This document shows, piece after piece, positions 1 through 5,367 of a stretch of DNA of 5,367 nt. Made by a program: the position numbers and the translations under genes. The notes beneath the pieces were generated by a model. That model was not told where the DNA came from. It saw nothing but the letters and a program-made list of their open reading frames with translations, and ran no database searches. Source of the stretch: Oscillospiraceae bacterium (GTDB lineage Bacteria; Bacillota_A; Clostridia; Saccharofermentanales; Saccharofermentanaceae); NCBI GenBank assembly GCA_902803365.1, contig CADCPU010000029.1:1-5367 (forward strand), read 5' to 3'. Position 1 is the stretch's first letter; the number at the start of each line of letters is the position of its first letter.

Positions 1-285
1 CCATGTCTCTTCTGTCATAGGGTGGTTGTCGTTCTTATACTCATCGGATGTCCACCAAACTGTATCCTTGGAGTTAGCATCCATAACGATGTACTTATCT
101 TTAGGGGAACGGCCTGTGTAGATACCTGTCATAACGTTAACAGTGTCGAGCTCTGTTACCTTACCTACTTCGTATCCCTCGAGGCCTGCCTTTGTCTCCT
201 CTGCGAAGAGAACCTCGTAAGAAGGATTGTGGATGATCTCTGTTGTACCGGTGATGCCGTACTTGGTCAAATCAACTTTTGCCAT
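1..285 (-). CDS. pckA: ATP-dependent phosphoenolpyruvate carboxykinase, N-terminal fragment (cut by window edge)
   Basis: This cytoplasmic enzyme interconverts oxaloacetate plus ATP with phosphoenolpyruvate, CO2 and ADP (EC 4.1.1.49). It serves gluconeogenesis or, in many fermenting anaerobes, CO2 fixation towards succinate. Only the first 95 residues are visible; the family is usually about 530-540 residues, so the rest lies left of the window. The start [17 protein letters not shown] is typical of clostridial PckA. The conserved [15 protein letters not shown] block is at residues 53-67, with Arg59 matching the substrate-binding Arg65 of the E. coli enzyme, followed by TVWW at 75-78. The ATG at 285-283 is preceded by a modest purine-rich site, GAGAGAAG at 300-293, 7 nt away. 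The reading frame is open to the edge with no defect. It has its own upstream leader and is separated from the preceding lipoprotein gene by a terminator, so it is probably transcribed alone. Confidence 0.95.
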   Translation of the reverse strand, partial: MAKVDLTKYGITGTTEIIHNPSYEVLFAEETKAGLEGYEVGKVTELDTVNVMTGIYTGRSPKDKYIVMDANSKDTVWWTSDEYKNDNHPMTEETW

Positions 286-317
286 AATTCTACTTCTCTC
301 TTTTCTATAGATTATTT

Positions 318-353
318 GGTATTCAAAGACCCGTCTTCAAAACAGGTCATACC
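318..353 (-). promoter_or_regulatory. Leader hairpin upstream of pckA
   Basis: On the minus strand an outer 5-bp stem (GGTAT 353-349 with ATACC 322-318) encloses an inner 8-bp stem (GACCTGTT 348-341 with GACGGGTC 335-328, including two G-U pairs) and a 5-nt loop. A 5-nt bulge (TTTGA) separates the two stems on one side. No T-run follows, so it does not look like a terminator. It would lie in the pckA 5' untranslated RNA, about 20 nt before the ribosome binding site. Whether it regulates is inference; it matches no riboswitch class I know. Confidence 0.4.
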
Positions 354-364
354 TTCTGTTTAAA

Positions 365-382
365 TGGAAACCCAAATTTCCA
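365..382 (-). repeat. Perfect inverted repeat at the probable 5' end of the pckA mRNA
   Basis: TGGAAA (382-377) and TTTCCA (370-365) form a perfect 6-bp stem around the 6-nt loop TTTGGG. The repeat starts 7 nt downstream of the proposed -10 element, so the pckA transcript would begin with or just before this hairpin. Terminal hairpins of this kind can protect mRNA from decay. An operator is the alternative reading. Confidence 0.4.
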
Positions 383-389
383 CCTATAG

Positions 390-400
390 AGTATATAACA
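390..400 (-). promoter_or_regulatory. pckA: Probable -10 region of the pckA promoter
   Basis: Minus-strand TGTTATATACT contains two overlapping -10 candidates: TATATA at 397-392, preceded by TGT (an extended -10 pattern), and TATACT at 395-390. No good TTGACA-like -35 box is found 16-18 nt upstream; the region there is simply AT-rich. Transcription would start near 385-383, giving a leader of about 100 nt. The position between the lipoprotein terminator and pckA supports a promoter here, but the exact element is uncertain. Confidence 0.45.
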
Positions 401-444
401 TTTTTCCAAATAAATCTGTATTATTTCTTTGTGTTTTTCATCTT

Positions 445-458
445 TTTTTCGCGAAAAA
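445..458. repeat. 14-bp perfect palindrome between the lipoprotein terminator and pckA
   Basis: TTTTTCGCGAAAAA reads the same on both strands. It lies just downstream of the lipoprotein terminator and about 45 bp upstream of the proposed pckA -10. As RNA it would have no room for a loop without opening the CGCG centre, so a DNA-level protein site is more plausible than a second terminator. It may also be chance in AT-rich spacer DNA. Confidence 0.35.
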
Positions 459-468
459 GGCCAACACG

Positions 469-501
469 CGCCCAAAAAGCAAAAATGATTTTCGCAGGGC
501 G
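469..501 (-). terminator. Probable intrinsic terminator of the lipoprotein gene
   Basis: It starts 5 nt after the TGA stop. An inner hairpin pairs GCGAAAA (495-489) with TTTTTGC (485-479) across a 3-nt loop and is followed by five T residues (478-474). An outer CGCCC/GGGCG pair (501-497 with 473-469) could extend it but would include the T-run. The inner stem is AT-rich, so termination may be weaker than at the terminator at 2960-2989. Confidence 0.6.
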
Positions 502-505
502 GCGG

Positions 506-2851
506 TCACTTACGCTCTTCAAACACCGTCGTCGCACGGTTGTTGATGAGCTCTGCGACCTCCTCGAAGGTCTTCTGGCCCTCAAGATAAGCAGGTATCT
601 CCTCGTAGATTATTATGTCGATCGTCCTGTCGCTGACTGCGCCCGTTGTCGCGGACTCGAGATAAGTTATAAACGAATCTATGAGTTCATCATCATAATC
701 AACGTACGAATAATCGCCATACTGCTCCTCTGTCTCATTATTGTATTTATTTTCTATACCGGCAAGCATACTCAGCGCATTCTTGTTGACAGGGATCGCA
801 TCCAGATCCGTGAGCATCTGGACCTCATCCGACAGGAGGATATCTACAAATTCCGCGCATTTATCGACATCTTCCGCATTGCTCGTGACCGAACACGTGA
901 GGATCGCCTGGGCGACTGCGCTTCTTCCGTCATATGAAGGCGTTCCGCAAAGAGCAATGTCACCCTTTAGGCATTGATTGGCGAATTCATTGTAATCATC
1001 GACCTTGCCCCAAAGTACCGGGAGAGCACTGACCTCGTCAATAAAGATCTCGTATTCGCCCGGATCATTATAGTCCAGCGTGTAGGACTGCTTAGGCAGG
1101 TTCGCGCAATAATCGAGGATCGCCTTGAAAGCGTCGTTATTAACGTCGATCTTGCCGTCCTTAATGAACTCGTCATGCATCCCGGCGAAGAGATCAGTAG
1201 CGATCTTGTAACGCGAGAAGCCCGGAACATGGTCGTAACAAGGATCCATACCGTTACATACGGTCTTAACAAACGTATCGTACTCTTCAAACGTCATGCC
1301 GCTCTTGCCTCCGAACTTGTCAGCGCTCGCCGTAAGGCCTTCGACATAGAAGTCGAGCGGCACCTGATAGAGCCCGCCGTTGACTACGCTCGCGTCAAAG
1401 ACATTGCTGAAGAACTCCGGATCCGTATCAGCCGTGATCAGGTCCTTCATATCGACCAGATACTGACTGTCGGAAAGCGAGAGGTTCAAGTCCTTACCGA
1501 TAAAAAGATCAGGACCGTCACCCGCGACAAGATCGACCTTGAGCCGGTCGTAAGATCTGCCGTAAGCCTCCGCGGTCATAAAAGCCTTCTCGTCAGGCGT
1601 ATATCCGTCGCCTTCCCAGAGCTCCAGCTCCACCGTATATCTGTCATCGAAAACGGCATACGTATCATCGCTTGCCAGATTATAGCGGTAGATGGCCTCC
1701 GCCGTCTCAAAGCTCAAAGGCTCCGTTGAAGCGACCGATATTACCTTCTTGCCGCTCTGTTCGTATTTGTCCGCCCTGTCGAGCGAGTAGATTAGAGAGC
1801 CCGGCTGACCATATGGGACATCCATGGCCTTGTTGACATAGACGAACGTCATGTTATCGTCATCCATCGCGATCGGCTTCGAATTCTTAAGGATATAACG
1901 GTTACAGTTGGCGCAGTTAAACGAGAGTATGAGCTCGTTTGACTTGTTTTCGATATCGATCTTATAGATACCGTTGTCGTTTATCGCAAGAGTGGAATCG
2001 TTGATGTAATAAACCTGCCGGGTTCCCGCAGGCATAAATTCTGCATCCTTGAGCTTGGTGATCTCACCTGTCTCAATGTCGACACAGTAAAACAGATCAA
2101 CGCTCACTTCATTGTTGCAATTTGTACAAGCTTCGAGGATAACAGTTTTCTCACCGGCTCTTCCTATATTGTAAAAATTGACCAGTCCGTCATCATTTAT
2201 TACTTGAGAAAGATCTACTGTTCCGATCTCCTCTTTGCCCTGACTGTCTCTGATCTGCAATTTATCGTCTTTGGTGAGCAAAACGACCTTGTCGCCGACC
2301 TTCAGAACATCCGAATACAGATCGTCGAATATGGTCATATCCGATGTCTTGAGCTCGCCCGAATCCTCATTGAACGGACAGAAGAAATATTCTCCTGAGT
2401 CCATAAAGCCGTAGAAATACAGTTCGCCGCCGTTATCATTGATGCTGAGAAGATTATAGCCTTCAGGAAGCGTAAGTTCCGTCTCCTTAACGACGTTCCA
2501 GTCCTTGTCAAACTTTACGACGCGGTCAAAAAGCTTAAAAGGTTCCCACTGCATCTTCTCCGCAATTACATAGATCGAGTCCGACGATGCTACCAAAGAT
2601 GAGATATGGGTATCGGGGTCCTGCTCTATATATTCGAAAGCCGCAGGGCGCTCAGTATAGTCATACCACTCCACGCCCTCCGGGAGCTCTTCGGGCATCT
2701 CAGATGCTTCGATGAGCTTGTCTGCCTCAAGGGCCTCCTGTGGTGAATTTGTTGCTTCGGGATCTTCTTTGTCATTGGAACAAGCGGTGCCGAATACCGA
2801 CAAGCCGACGGCCAATACGAGTACCGTCGCAAGATATTTTTTGATCTTCAT
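506..2851 (-). CDS. Lipoprotein with beta-propeller-like N-terminal half and family 1 solute-binding C-terminal half
   Basis: The 781-residue protein is probably anchored on the outer face of the membrane. Residues 1-23 form a signal peptide (KIKK, then a hydrophobic run) ending in a lipobox-like GTAC with lipidated Cys24. An acidic linker follows. Residues about 83-362 show repeated strand-turn-strand units (for example 133-150, 181-210, 227-265, 277-310), which suggests a beta-propeller. Residues about 377-781 resemble ABC sugar-binding proteins: LKVDLVAGDGPDLFIG at 437-452, NGGLYQVPLDFYVEGL at 491-506, TFEEYDTFVK at 520-529, and the usual family tail (IIYEEIPAYLEGQKTFEEV) near 747-765. CTNC (242-245) and CANC (313-316) pairs sit in the propeller half. 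The ATG at 2851 has AGGAAAGG at 2867-2860, 8 nt upstream. No permease or ATPase gene adjoins, so the ligand and partner are unknown; it could be an orphan importer component or a surface sensor. Confidence 0.85.
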   Translation of the reverse strand: MKIKKYLATVLVLAVGLSVFGTACSNDKEDPEATNSPQEALEADKLIEASEMPEELPEGVEWYDYTERPAAFEYIEQDPDTHISSLVASSDSIYVIAEKMQWEPFKLFDRVVKFDKDWNVVKETELTLPEGYNLLSINDNGGELYFYGFMDSGEYFFCPFNEDSGELKTSDMTIFDDLYSDVLKVGDKVVLLTKDDKLQIRDSQGKEEIGTVDLSQVINDDGLVNFYNIGRAGEKTVILEACTNCNNEVSVDLFYCVDIETGEITKLKDAEFMPAGTRQVYYINDSTLAINDNGIYKIDIENKSNELILSFNCANCNRYILKNSKPIAMDDDNMTFVYVNKAMDVPYGQPGSLIYSLDRADKYEQSGKKVISVASTEPLSFETAEAIYRYNLASDDTYAVFDDRYTVELELWEGDGYTPDEKAFMTAEAYGRSYDRLKVDLVAGDGPDLFIGKDLNLSLSDSQYLVDMKDLITADTDPEFFSNVFDASVVNGGLYQVPLDFYVEGLTASADKFGGKSGMTFEEYDTFVKTVCNGMDPCYDHVPGFSRYKIATDLFAGMHDEFIKDGKIDVNNDAFKAILDYCANLPKQSYTLDYNDPGEYEIFIDEVSALPVLWGKVDDYNEFANQCLKGDIALCGTPSYDGRSAVAQAILTCSVTSNAEDVDKCAEFVDILLSDEVQMLTDLDAIPVNKNALSMLAGIENKYNNETEEQYGDYSYVDYDDELIDSFITYLESATTGAVSDRTIDIIIYEEIPAYLEGQKTFEEVAELINNRATTVFEERK

Positions 2852-2859
2852 TTATTCTA

Positions 2860-2867
2860 CCTTTCCT
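2860..2867 (-). promoter_or_regulatory. Ribosome binding site of the lipoprotein gene
   Basis: AGGAAAGG lies 8 nt before the ATG at 2851. Together with the signal peptide directly after that ATG, it fixes the start. Confidence 0.75.
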
Positions 2868-2878
2868 GTCCCGATACT

Positions 2879-2907
2879 TTTATATCACGTCTGCACTAAA
2901 TTAACAA
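2879..2907 (-). promoter_or_regulatory. Sigma-A-type promoter of the lipoprotein gene
   Basis: A -35 box TTGTTA (2907-2902, 4 of 6 matches to TTGACA) is separated by exactly 17 nt from a -10 box TATAAA (2884-2879, 5 of 6 matches). TG at 2887-2886 completes an extended -10 (TGATATAAA). Transcription should start near 2872, giving a leader of about 20 nt that carries little more than the ribosome binding site. This is the best-formed promoter in the window. Confidence 0.75.
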
Positions 2908-2920
2908 CCATTAGTTCATT

Positions 2921-2930
2921 GCGGATCCGC
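2921..2930. repeat. 10-bp GC-rich palindrome upstream of the lipoprotein promoter
   Basis: GCGGATCCGC is a perfect palindrome ending 13 bp before the -35 box, in an otherwise AT-rich gap. Its symmetry does not extend further. It could be a binding site for a dimeric regulator, but a palindrome this short can also arise by chance. Confidence 0.3.
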
Positions 2931-2959
2931 GGCATTTTTATAACATTCGCAAGAAAGGC

Positions 2960-2989
2960 AAAAAAAGATCGCCTCAGATGGCGATCTTT
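2960..2989 (-). terminator. Strong intrinsic terminator of the CarD-family gene
   Basis: AAAGATCGCC (2989-2980) pairs perfectly over 10 bp with GGCGATCTTT (2973-2964) around the 6-nt loop ATCTGA, and a run of seven T residues (2966-2960) starts in the last stem pairs. The TGA stop of the CarD-family gene is the last three bases of the loop, so the final codons (Lys-Ile-Ala-Ile) form the 5' arm. The hairpin separates this gene from the lipoprotein gene. Confidence 0.92.
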
Positions 2990-3489
2990 GCTTCTTTTCT
3001 GATGTACGCCGGTACTTCGTCCGGCCTGATGTCCAGCGCGAGCGCCAACTCCGCGTTCATTCGCGTCTCAGCATCGACGAGTGCTTTCTCGTCCTGCATG
3101 TTGAGCCTCTTGCCTTCCGAACTCAAGCGGGCCTGCTGTCTCAAGACCGCCTTGATGACGCCCATGATCTCCTCGCGTGTGCCGCGGGCAACAATGGAAT
3201 TATAAGTGTCCTTACGAAGATTCTTGTCGTCGATCCACTCGACCTTGTCGTCGTTTAAGGACTTGATGAGCTCCAAAGCCTCATCACGACCGATGACAGG
3301 CATGATCTTAGCTACCATTACCTCATTGTCGAGAGGTACATAAAGGGTAGACGACTGCTTGGAAAAGATCGGCTCAAGGACATAGTACTTCTTAGGAGCT
3401 TCGTTGAAAAAGCTCATCTCCTTGATCTCTGTTACTTTGCAAACTCCGTTGCCGCCATAGACAACGTTATCACCGATATTGTAAACCAT
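2974..3489 (-). CDS. CarD/CdnL-family transcriptional regulator (RNA polymerase-binding)
   Basis: CarD-family proteins bind the RNA polymerase beta subunit and adjust open-complex stability at many promoters. This one has 171 residues, the usual family size. Residues 1 to about 62 form the polymerase-interacting (CarD/TRCF-type) domain, with the hallmark start MVYNIGDNVVYGGNGVCKV, then KKYYVLEP (33-40) and TLYVPLD (48-54). Residues about 67-165 form the helical C-terminal domain, including DEALELIKSL (69-78) and RKDTYNSIVARGTREEI (92-108). The ATG at 3489 is preferred over a TTG at 3534 because AGGAAGAGG lies 8 nt before the ATG and family members begin with a short Met-x-x-x-Gly-Asp segment. 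It appears to be a single-gene unit, with a -10 element upstream and its own terminator. The target promoters cannot be read from this sequence. Confidence 0.92.
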   Translation of the reverse strand: MVYNIGDNVVYGGNGVCKVTEIKEMSFFNEAPKKYYVLEPIFSKQSSTLYVPLDNEVMVAKIMPVIGRDEALELIKSLNDDKVEWIDDKNLRKDTYNSIVARGTREEIMGVIKAVLRQQARLSSEGKRLNMQDEKALVDAETRMNAELALALDIRPDEVPAYIRKEAKIAI

Positions 3490-3497
3490 TTTAAAAA

Positions 3498-3506
3498 CCT
3501 CTTCCT
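3498..3506 (-). promoter_or_regulatory. Ribosome binding site that decides the CarD-family start
   Basis: AGGAAGAGG is placed 8 nt before the ATG at 3489. It lies inside the 15-codon extension that a TTG start at 3534 would add, which argues that the extension is untranslated leader. Confidence 0.8.
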
Positions 3507-3575
3507 GCGAGACGGATAAAACCCCTGAGGGCAACCTGACTTATAATACTTTAAGGAAAATCTTTGATATCCTAA

Positions 3576-3581
3576 ATTATA
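3576..3581 (-). promoter_or_regulatory. Probable -10 element for the CarD-family gene
   Basis: A consensus TATAAT lies 86 nt before the ATG and downstream of the HD-GYP terminator. No good -35 box is found at 16-18 nt; AGAACA at 19 nt spacing is the nearest weak match. A short inverted repeat, ACCC and GGGT around TCTGC, lies immediately upstream of it. Transcription would start near 3569, leaving a leader of about 80 nt. Confidence 0.5.
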
Positions 3582-3619
3582 CACCCGCAGAGGGTTTGTT
3601 TGTTCTGCGCATATTCGCC

Positions 3620-3656
3620 AAAAAACTTCAGGGCGAAACGTTGTTTTATTGCCCTG
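3620..3656 (-). terminator. Intrinsic terminator of the HD-GYP gene
   Basis: CAGGGC (3656-3651) pairs with GCCCTG (3634-3629) across a 16-nt loop, in which a short AAAC/GTTT pair can also form. AAG and then six T residues (3625-3620) follow. The TAA stop at 3648-3646 lies in the loop, so the last codons overlap the 5' arm. Confidence 0.75.
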
Positions 3657-5367
3657 TTCCGTGATTCTGCGCAACTTGACGGACCTGCTCCTCACTCTCG
3701 AGGAAAGCCTTCGCCACGATCGGATCAAAATGCTTGCCCGCACCTTCATTGATCCTCTTAAGTGCCTCCTCGACAGACATCGATGTCTTATAGCTCCTTA
3801 CAGCTACCAGGGCATCGAAAACATCCGCGACCGCCATGACCCTCGCAGAAAGCGGGATCTCGTCGCCCTTCCTGCCCTCGGGATATCCCGAGCCGTCCCA
3901 CTTCTCGTGGTGATAGTGCGCAAGCTCCTCCGCGATCGTAAGATAGCCCGACTCCGATACGAGTTCCATCGCGTGCCTTATGATGTTCGCGCCTTCGGTC
4001 GTGTGACTCTTCATTATCTCGTACTCTTCATCGGTGAGCCTGGTCGGCTTATTAAGGATAGCATCCGGGATCTTGATCTTACCAATATCGTGAAGCGGCG
4101 CAGCCTTGACTACGTCCGATATGTACTTCTCTGTCAGGCCTTCGCCGTAGAGCCTGTCGTCCTTGAGCTTCTCGAGGATGATCTCTACATAAGCGGCAGT
4201 GTTCTTGATGTGGTCGCCCGTCTTCTGGTCACGCGACTCGACCATGTCCGCGAGTACCATGATAAGGCCGCTCTGCATCTGCTCGAGCTTCCTCGAGCCT
4301 TCCTTGATACGCGTAACATATTCCATACTCTCTTCGGTCGTGCTCGCGATCGCGTAGTAGAGGTTCTCGATCTCGTCACCCGTGCGGATGTCAAGGTCGC
4401 GGATCCTCTTAAGGCTCCTGTGTCTGGCCTGTCTGGTGTTGAACGCAAAGCCGCTCGTCGCATGCGCCATGGAATTGAGCGGCATGAGGATGTTATAGTC
4501 CGCGAGCCACAGGCCGATCGCGAGGACCATAACGAAGATACCCGTAAAGAGCGAGACCTGCTTTACCATATACGCGAAAGTCTTGTCCGTCAGCGACTGC
4601 ACCGTGATGTCGACTCCGACATAGCAAACGGTCTTACCCATTCTGTCTTTGAGCGGTGTATAAACAGTCAGCAAATGACCGTAGGAATCCTTGGAGATCA
4701 CATAAGGGATCTCCTCTCCTGCCTTGAGCGCTTCGATCCTCTCGTCAAAGGCATCCTCAAACGGAATGAGCTTGCCGGTCTCGTCGCCCTTCACTCCCTC
4801 GGAATCAGTGTCAAAGACGACCCTGCAGCCGTTATCTTCTATCTTATAGACATACAGATATCTTATGAGCGCCGAGCTGTCCAATATCTCCTGAAGCTTT
4901 TCCTTTGTATGCGTATAACCCTGAACGGAATCGCCTCCGAGGATATACTTATCGACCATATCCGGATTGATCGTTGTAGAAGCCAGCGCCGCAACGCTCT
5001 CGCCTATCTGAGCGTGAGTGTCGAGTATCGTCTCCCTGTTAAGGCCGTATCCGATACCGATAGCAGCGATCGCCGTCACCAGCAATGCCGCCGTAATGAC
5101 CGCCATGAGCTTGGTCCTCAGGGATACACTGCGGACCCTGGTCTTGGTCACGATCCTTCGCTCTTCCGGCTCAAGCGGCGTCTGGCGCCAGCCCTCGGTC
5201 CTGACCTTCTCGCCAAGATCCTTGGGCAGGAGATACTTATAGATCACGAATACCAGGAGTACCGTGACGGTCTTATCGATAAGATCGATCAGGAAGTCCG
5301 CGCTGACCTGCGAAGCCAGCCTGCTTCCGGTCAGTACCTTCTCATAGATCGAGGCCGCGAGCTCAGC
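3646..5367 (-). CDS. Membrane-bound HD-GYP domain protein, probable cyclic-di-GMP phosphodiesterase (N-terminus beyond the window)
   Basis: HD-GYP domains hydrolyse cyclic-di-GMP. The frame is open from the right edge to the stop, giving 573 visible residues; a GTG at 5247 is probably internal, because the 40 codons before it read as membrane-protein sequence. Numbering from the edge: residues about 25-47 look like the last helix of an upstream multi-helix membrane domain (DKTVTVLLVFVIYKYLLPK); a second membrane helix is at 87-109; an outside sensor segment of Cache/PAS-like size spans 110-268; a third helix is at 269-292. A HAMP-like region follows, with TGDEIENLYYA at 329-339, and then HD-GYP at about 366-560. 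Metal and catalytic motifs appear intact: His386, His426-Asp427 (HDIGKIKIPD), His455, His486-His487 with HHEKWDGSGYP, and Asp515. The output enzyme is therefore probably active and controlled by an extracellular signal that cannot be identified here. Confidence 0.9.
   Translation of the reverse strand, partial: AELAASIYEKVLTGSRLASQVSADFLIDLIDKTVTVLLVFVIYKYLLPKDLGEKVRTEGWRQTPLEPEERRIVTKTRVRSVSLRTKLMAVITAALLVTAIAAIGIGYGLNRETILDTHAQIGESVAALASTTINPDMVDKYILGGDSVQGYTHTKEKLQEILDSSALIRYLYVYKIEDNGCRVVFDTDSEGVKGDETGKLIPFEDAFDERIEALKAGEEIPYVISKDSYGHLLTVYTPLKDRMGKTVCYVGVDITVQSLTDKTFAYMVKQVSLFTGIFVMVLAIGLWLADYNILMPLNSMAHATSGFAFNTRQARHRSLKRIRDLDIRTGDEIENLYYAIASTTEESMEYVTRIKEGSRKLEQMQSGLIMVLADMVESRDQKTGDHIKNTAAYVEIILEKLKDDRLYGEGLTEKYISDVVKAAPLHDIGKIKIPDAILNKPTRLTDEEYEIMKSHTTEGANIIRHAMELVSESGYLTIAEELAHYHHEKWDGSGYPEGRKGDEIPLSARVMAVADVFDALVAVRSYKTSMSVEEALKRINEGAGKHFDPIVAKAFLESEEQVRQVAQNHGTGQ

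Noticed and set aside
22..363. Plus-strand open frame of 113 codons at the left edge
   Set aside because: It is antisense to pckA and its leader. The minus-strand product is an unmistakable PckA N-terminus.
445..458. The TTTTTCGCGAAAAA palindrome as a second intrinsic terminator
   Set aside because: A perfect palindrome without a spacer leaves no loop, the stem would be mostly A-U pairs, and A residues rather than a T-run follow on the minus strand.
431..937. Plus-strand open frame of 168 codons
   Set aside because: It begins in the intergenic gap and then runs antisense through the 3' end of the lipoprotein gene. It has no family motif and no convincing ribosome binding site.
974..1729. 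Plus-strand open frame of 251 codons
   Set aside because: It lies wholly antisense to the lipoprotein gene, whose minus-strand translation shows clear domains. The plus-strand product has no recognisable motif, and its regular charged/hydrophobic pattern is what an antisense frame of a biased coding sequence produces.
3490..3534. 15-codon N-terminal extension of the CarD-family protein from a TTG start
   Set aside because: It contains the strong AGGAAGAGG site that serves the ATG at 3489, and CarD proteins normally start within a few residues of the Gly-Asp motif.
3646..5247. GTG at 5247 as the true start of the HD-GYP protein
   Set aside because: The frame is open through to the right edge with membrane-protein-like sequence, and the GTG falls inside a hydrophobic helix, so it is more likely an internal valine.
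1..5367. Mobile element, CRISPR array, tRNA or rRNA genes
   Set aside because: I saw no terminal inverted repeats with a transposase, no regularly spaced repeats, and no tRNA- or rRNA-like sequence on either strand. The gaps are short and explained by terminators and promoters.
506..5367. The four genes acting as one regulated system
   Set aside because: Each gene has its own terminator or promoter, and their known family roles do not connect. Shared strand alone is not evidence of joint function.

Overview
The window reads as ordinary chromosomal DNA from an anaerobic Firmicute of class Clostridia, probably Lachnospiraceae or a close relative. The grounds are the PckA N-terminus, the CarD protein, the membrane HD-GYP protein type, the propeller/solute-binding lipoprotein and the AGGAGG-like ribosome binding sites. 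The genus cannot be fixed from the sequence. All four genes lie on the minus strand, so transcription runs from the right edge to the left.

In transcription order: (1) 5367-3646, the 3' part of a large membrane HD-GYP phosphodiesterase whose N-terminus lies beyond the right edge, closed by a terminator. (2) 3489-2974, a CarD/CdnL-family RNA-polymerase-binding regulator with its own -10 element, closed by a strong terminator. (3) 2851-506, a 781-residue lipoprotein that joins a beta-propeller-like N-terminal half to a family 1 solute-binding half. It has the clearest promoter of the window (TTGTTA-17-TGATATAAA) and a terminator. (4) 285-1, the first 95 residues of ATP-dependent phosphoenolpyruvate carboxykinase (pckA), behind a leader of about 100 nt with two hairpins.

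Each gap (about 120-220 bp) holds a terminator for the gene before it and a promoter for the gene after it, so the genes look like four separate transcription units rather than an operon. They cover cyclic-di-GMP turnover, global transcription control, a surface binding protein and central carbon metabolism, and nothing here links them into one pathway.

I found no RNA gene, insertion sequence, CRISPR array or phage gene. The points most worth a second look are the propeller/solute-binding fusion with its paired CxNC motifs and no permease nearby, the structured pckA leader, and the stop codons placed inside terminator hairpin loops. I see no convincing evidence of an undescribed multi-gene system.
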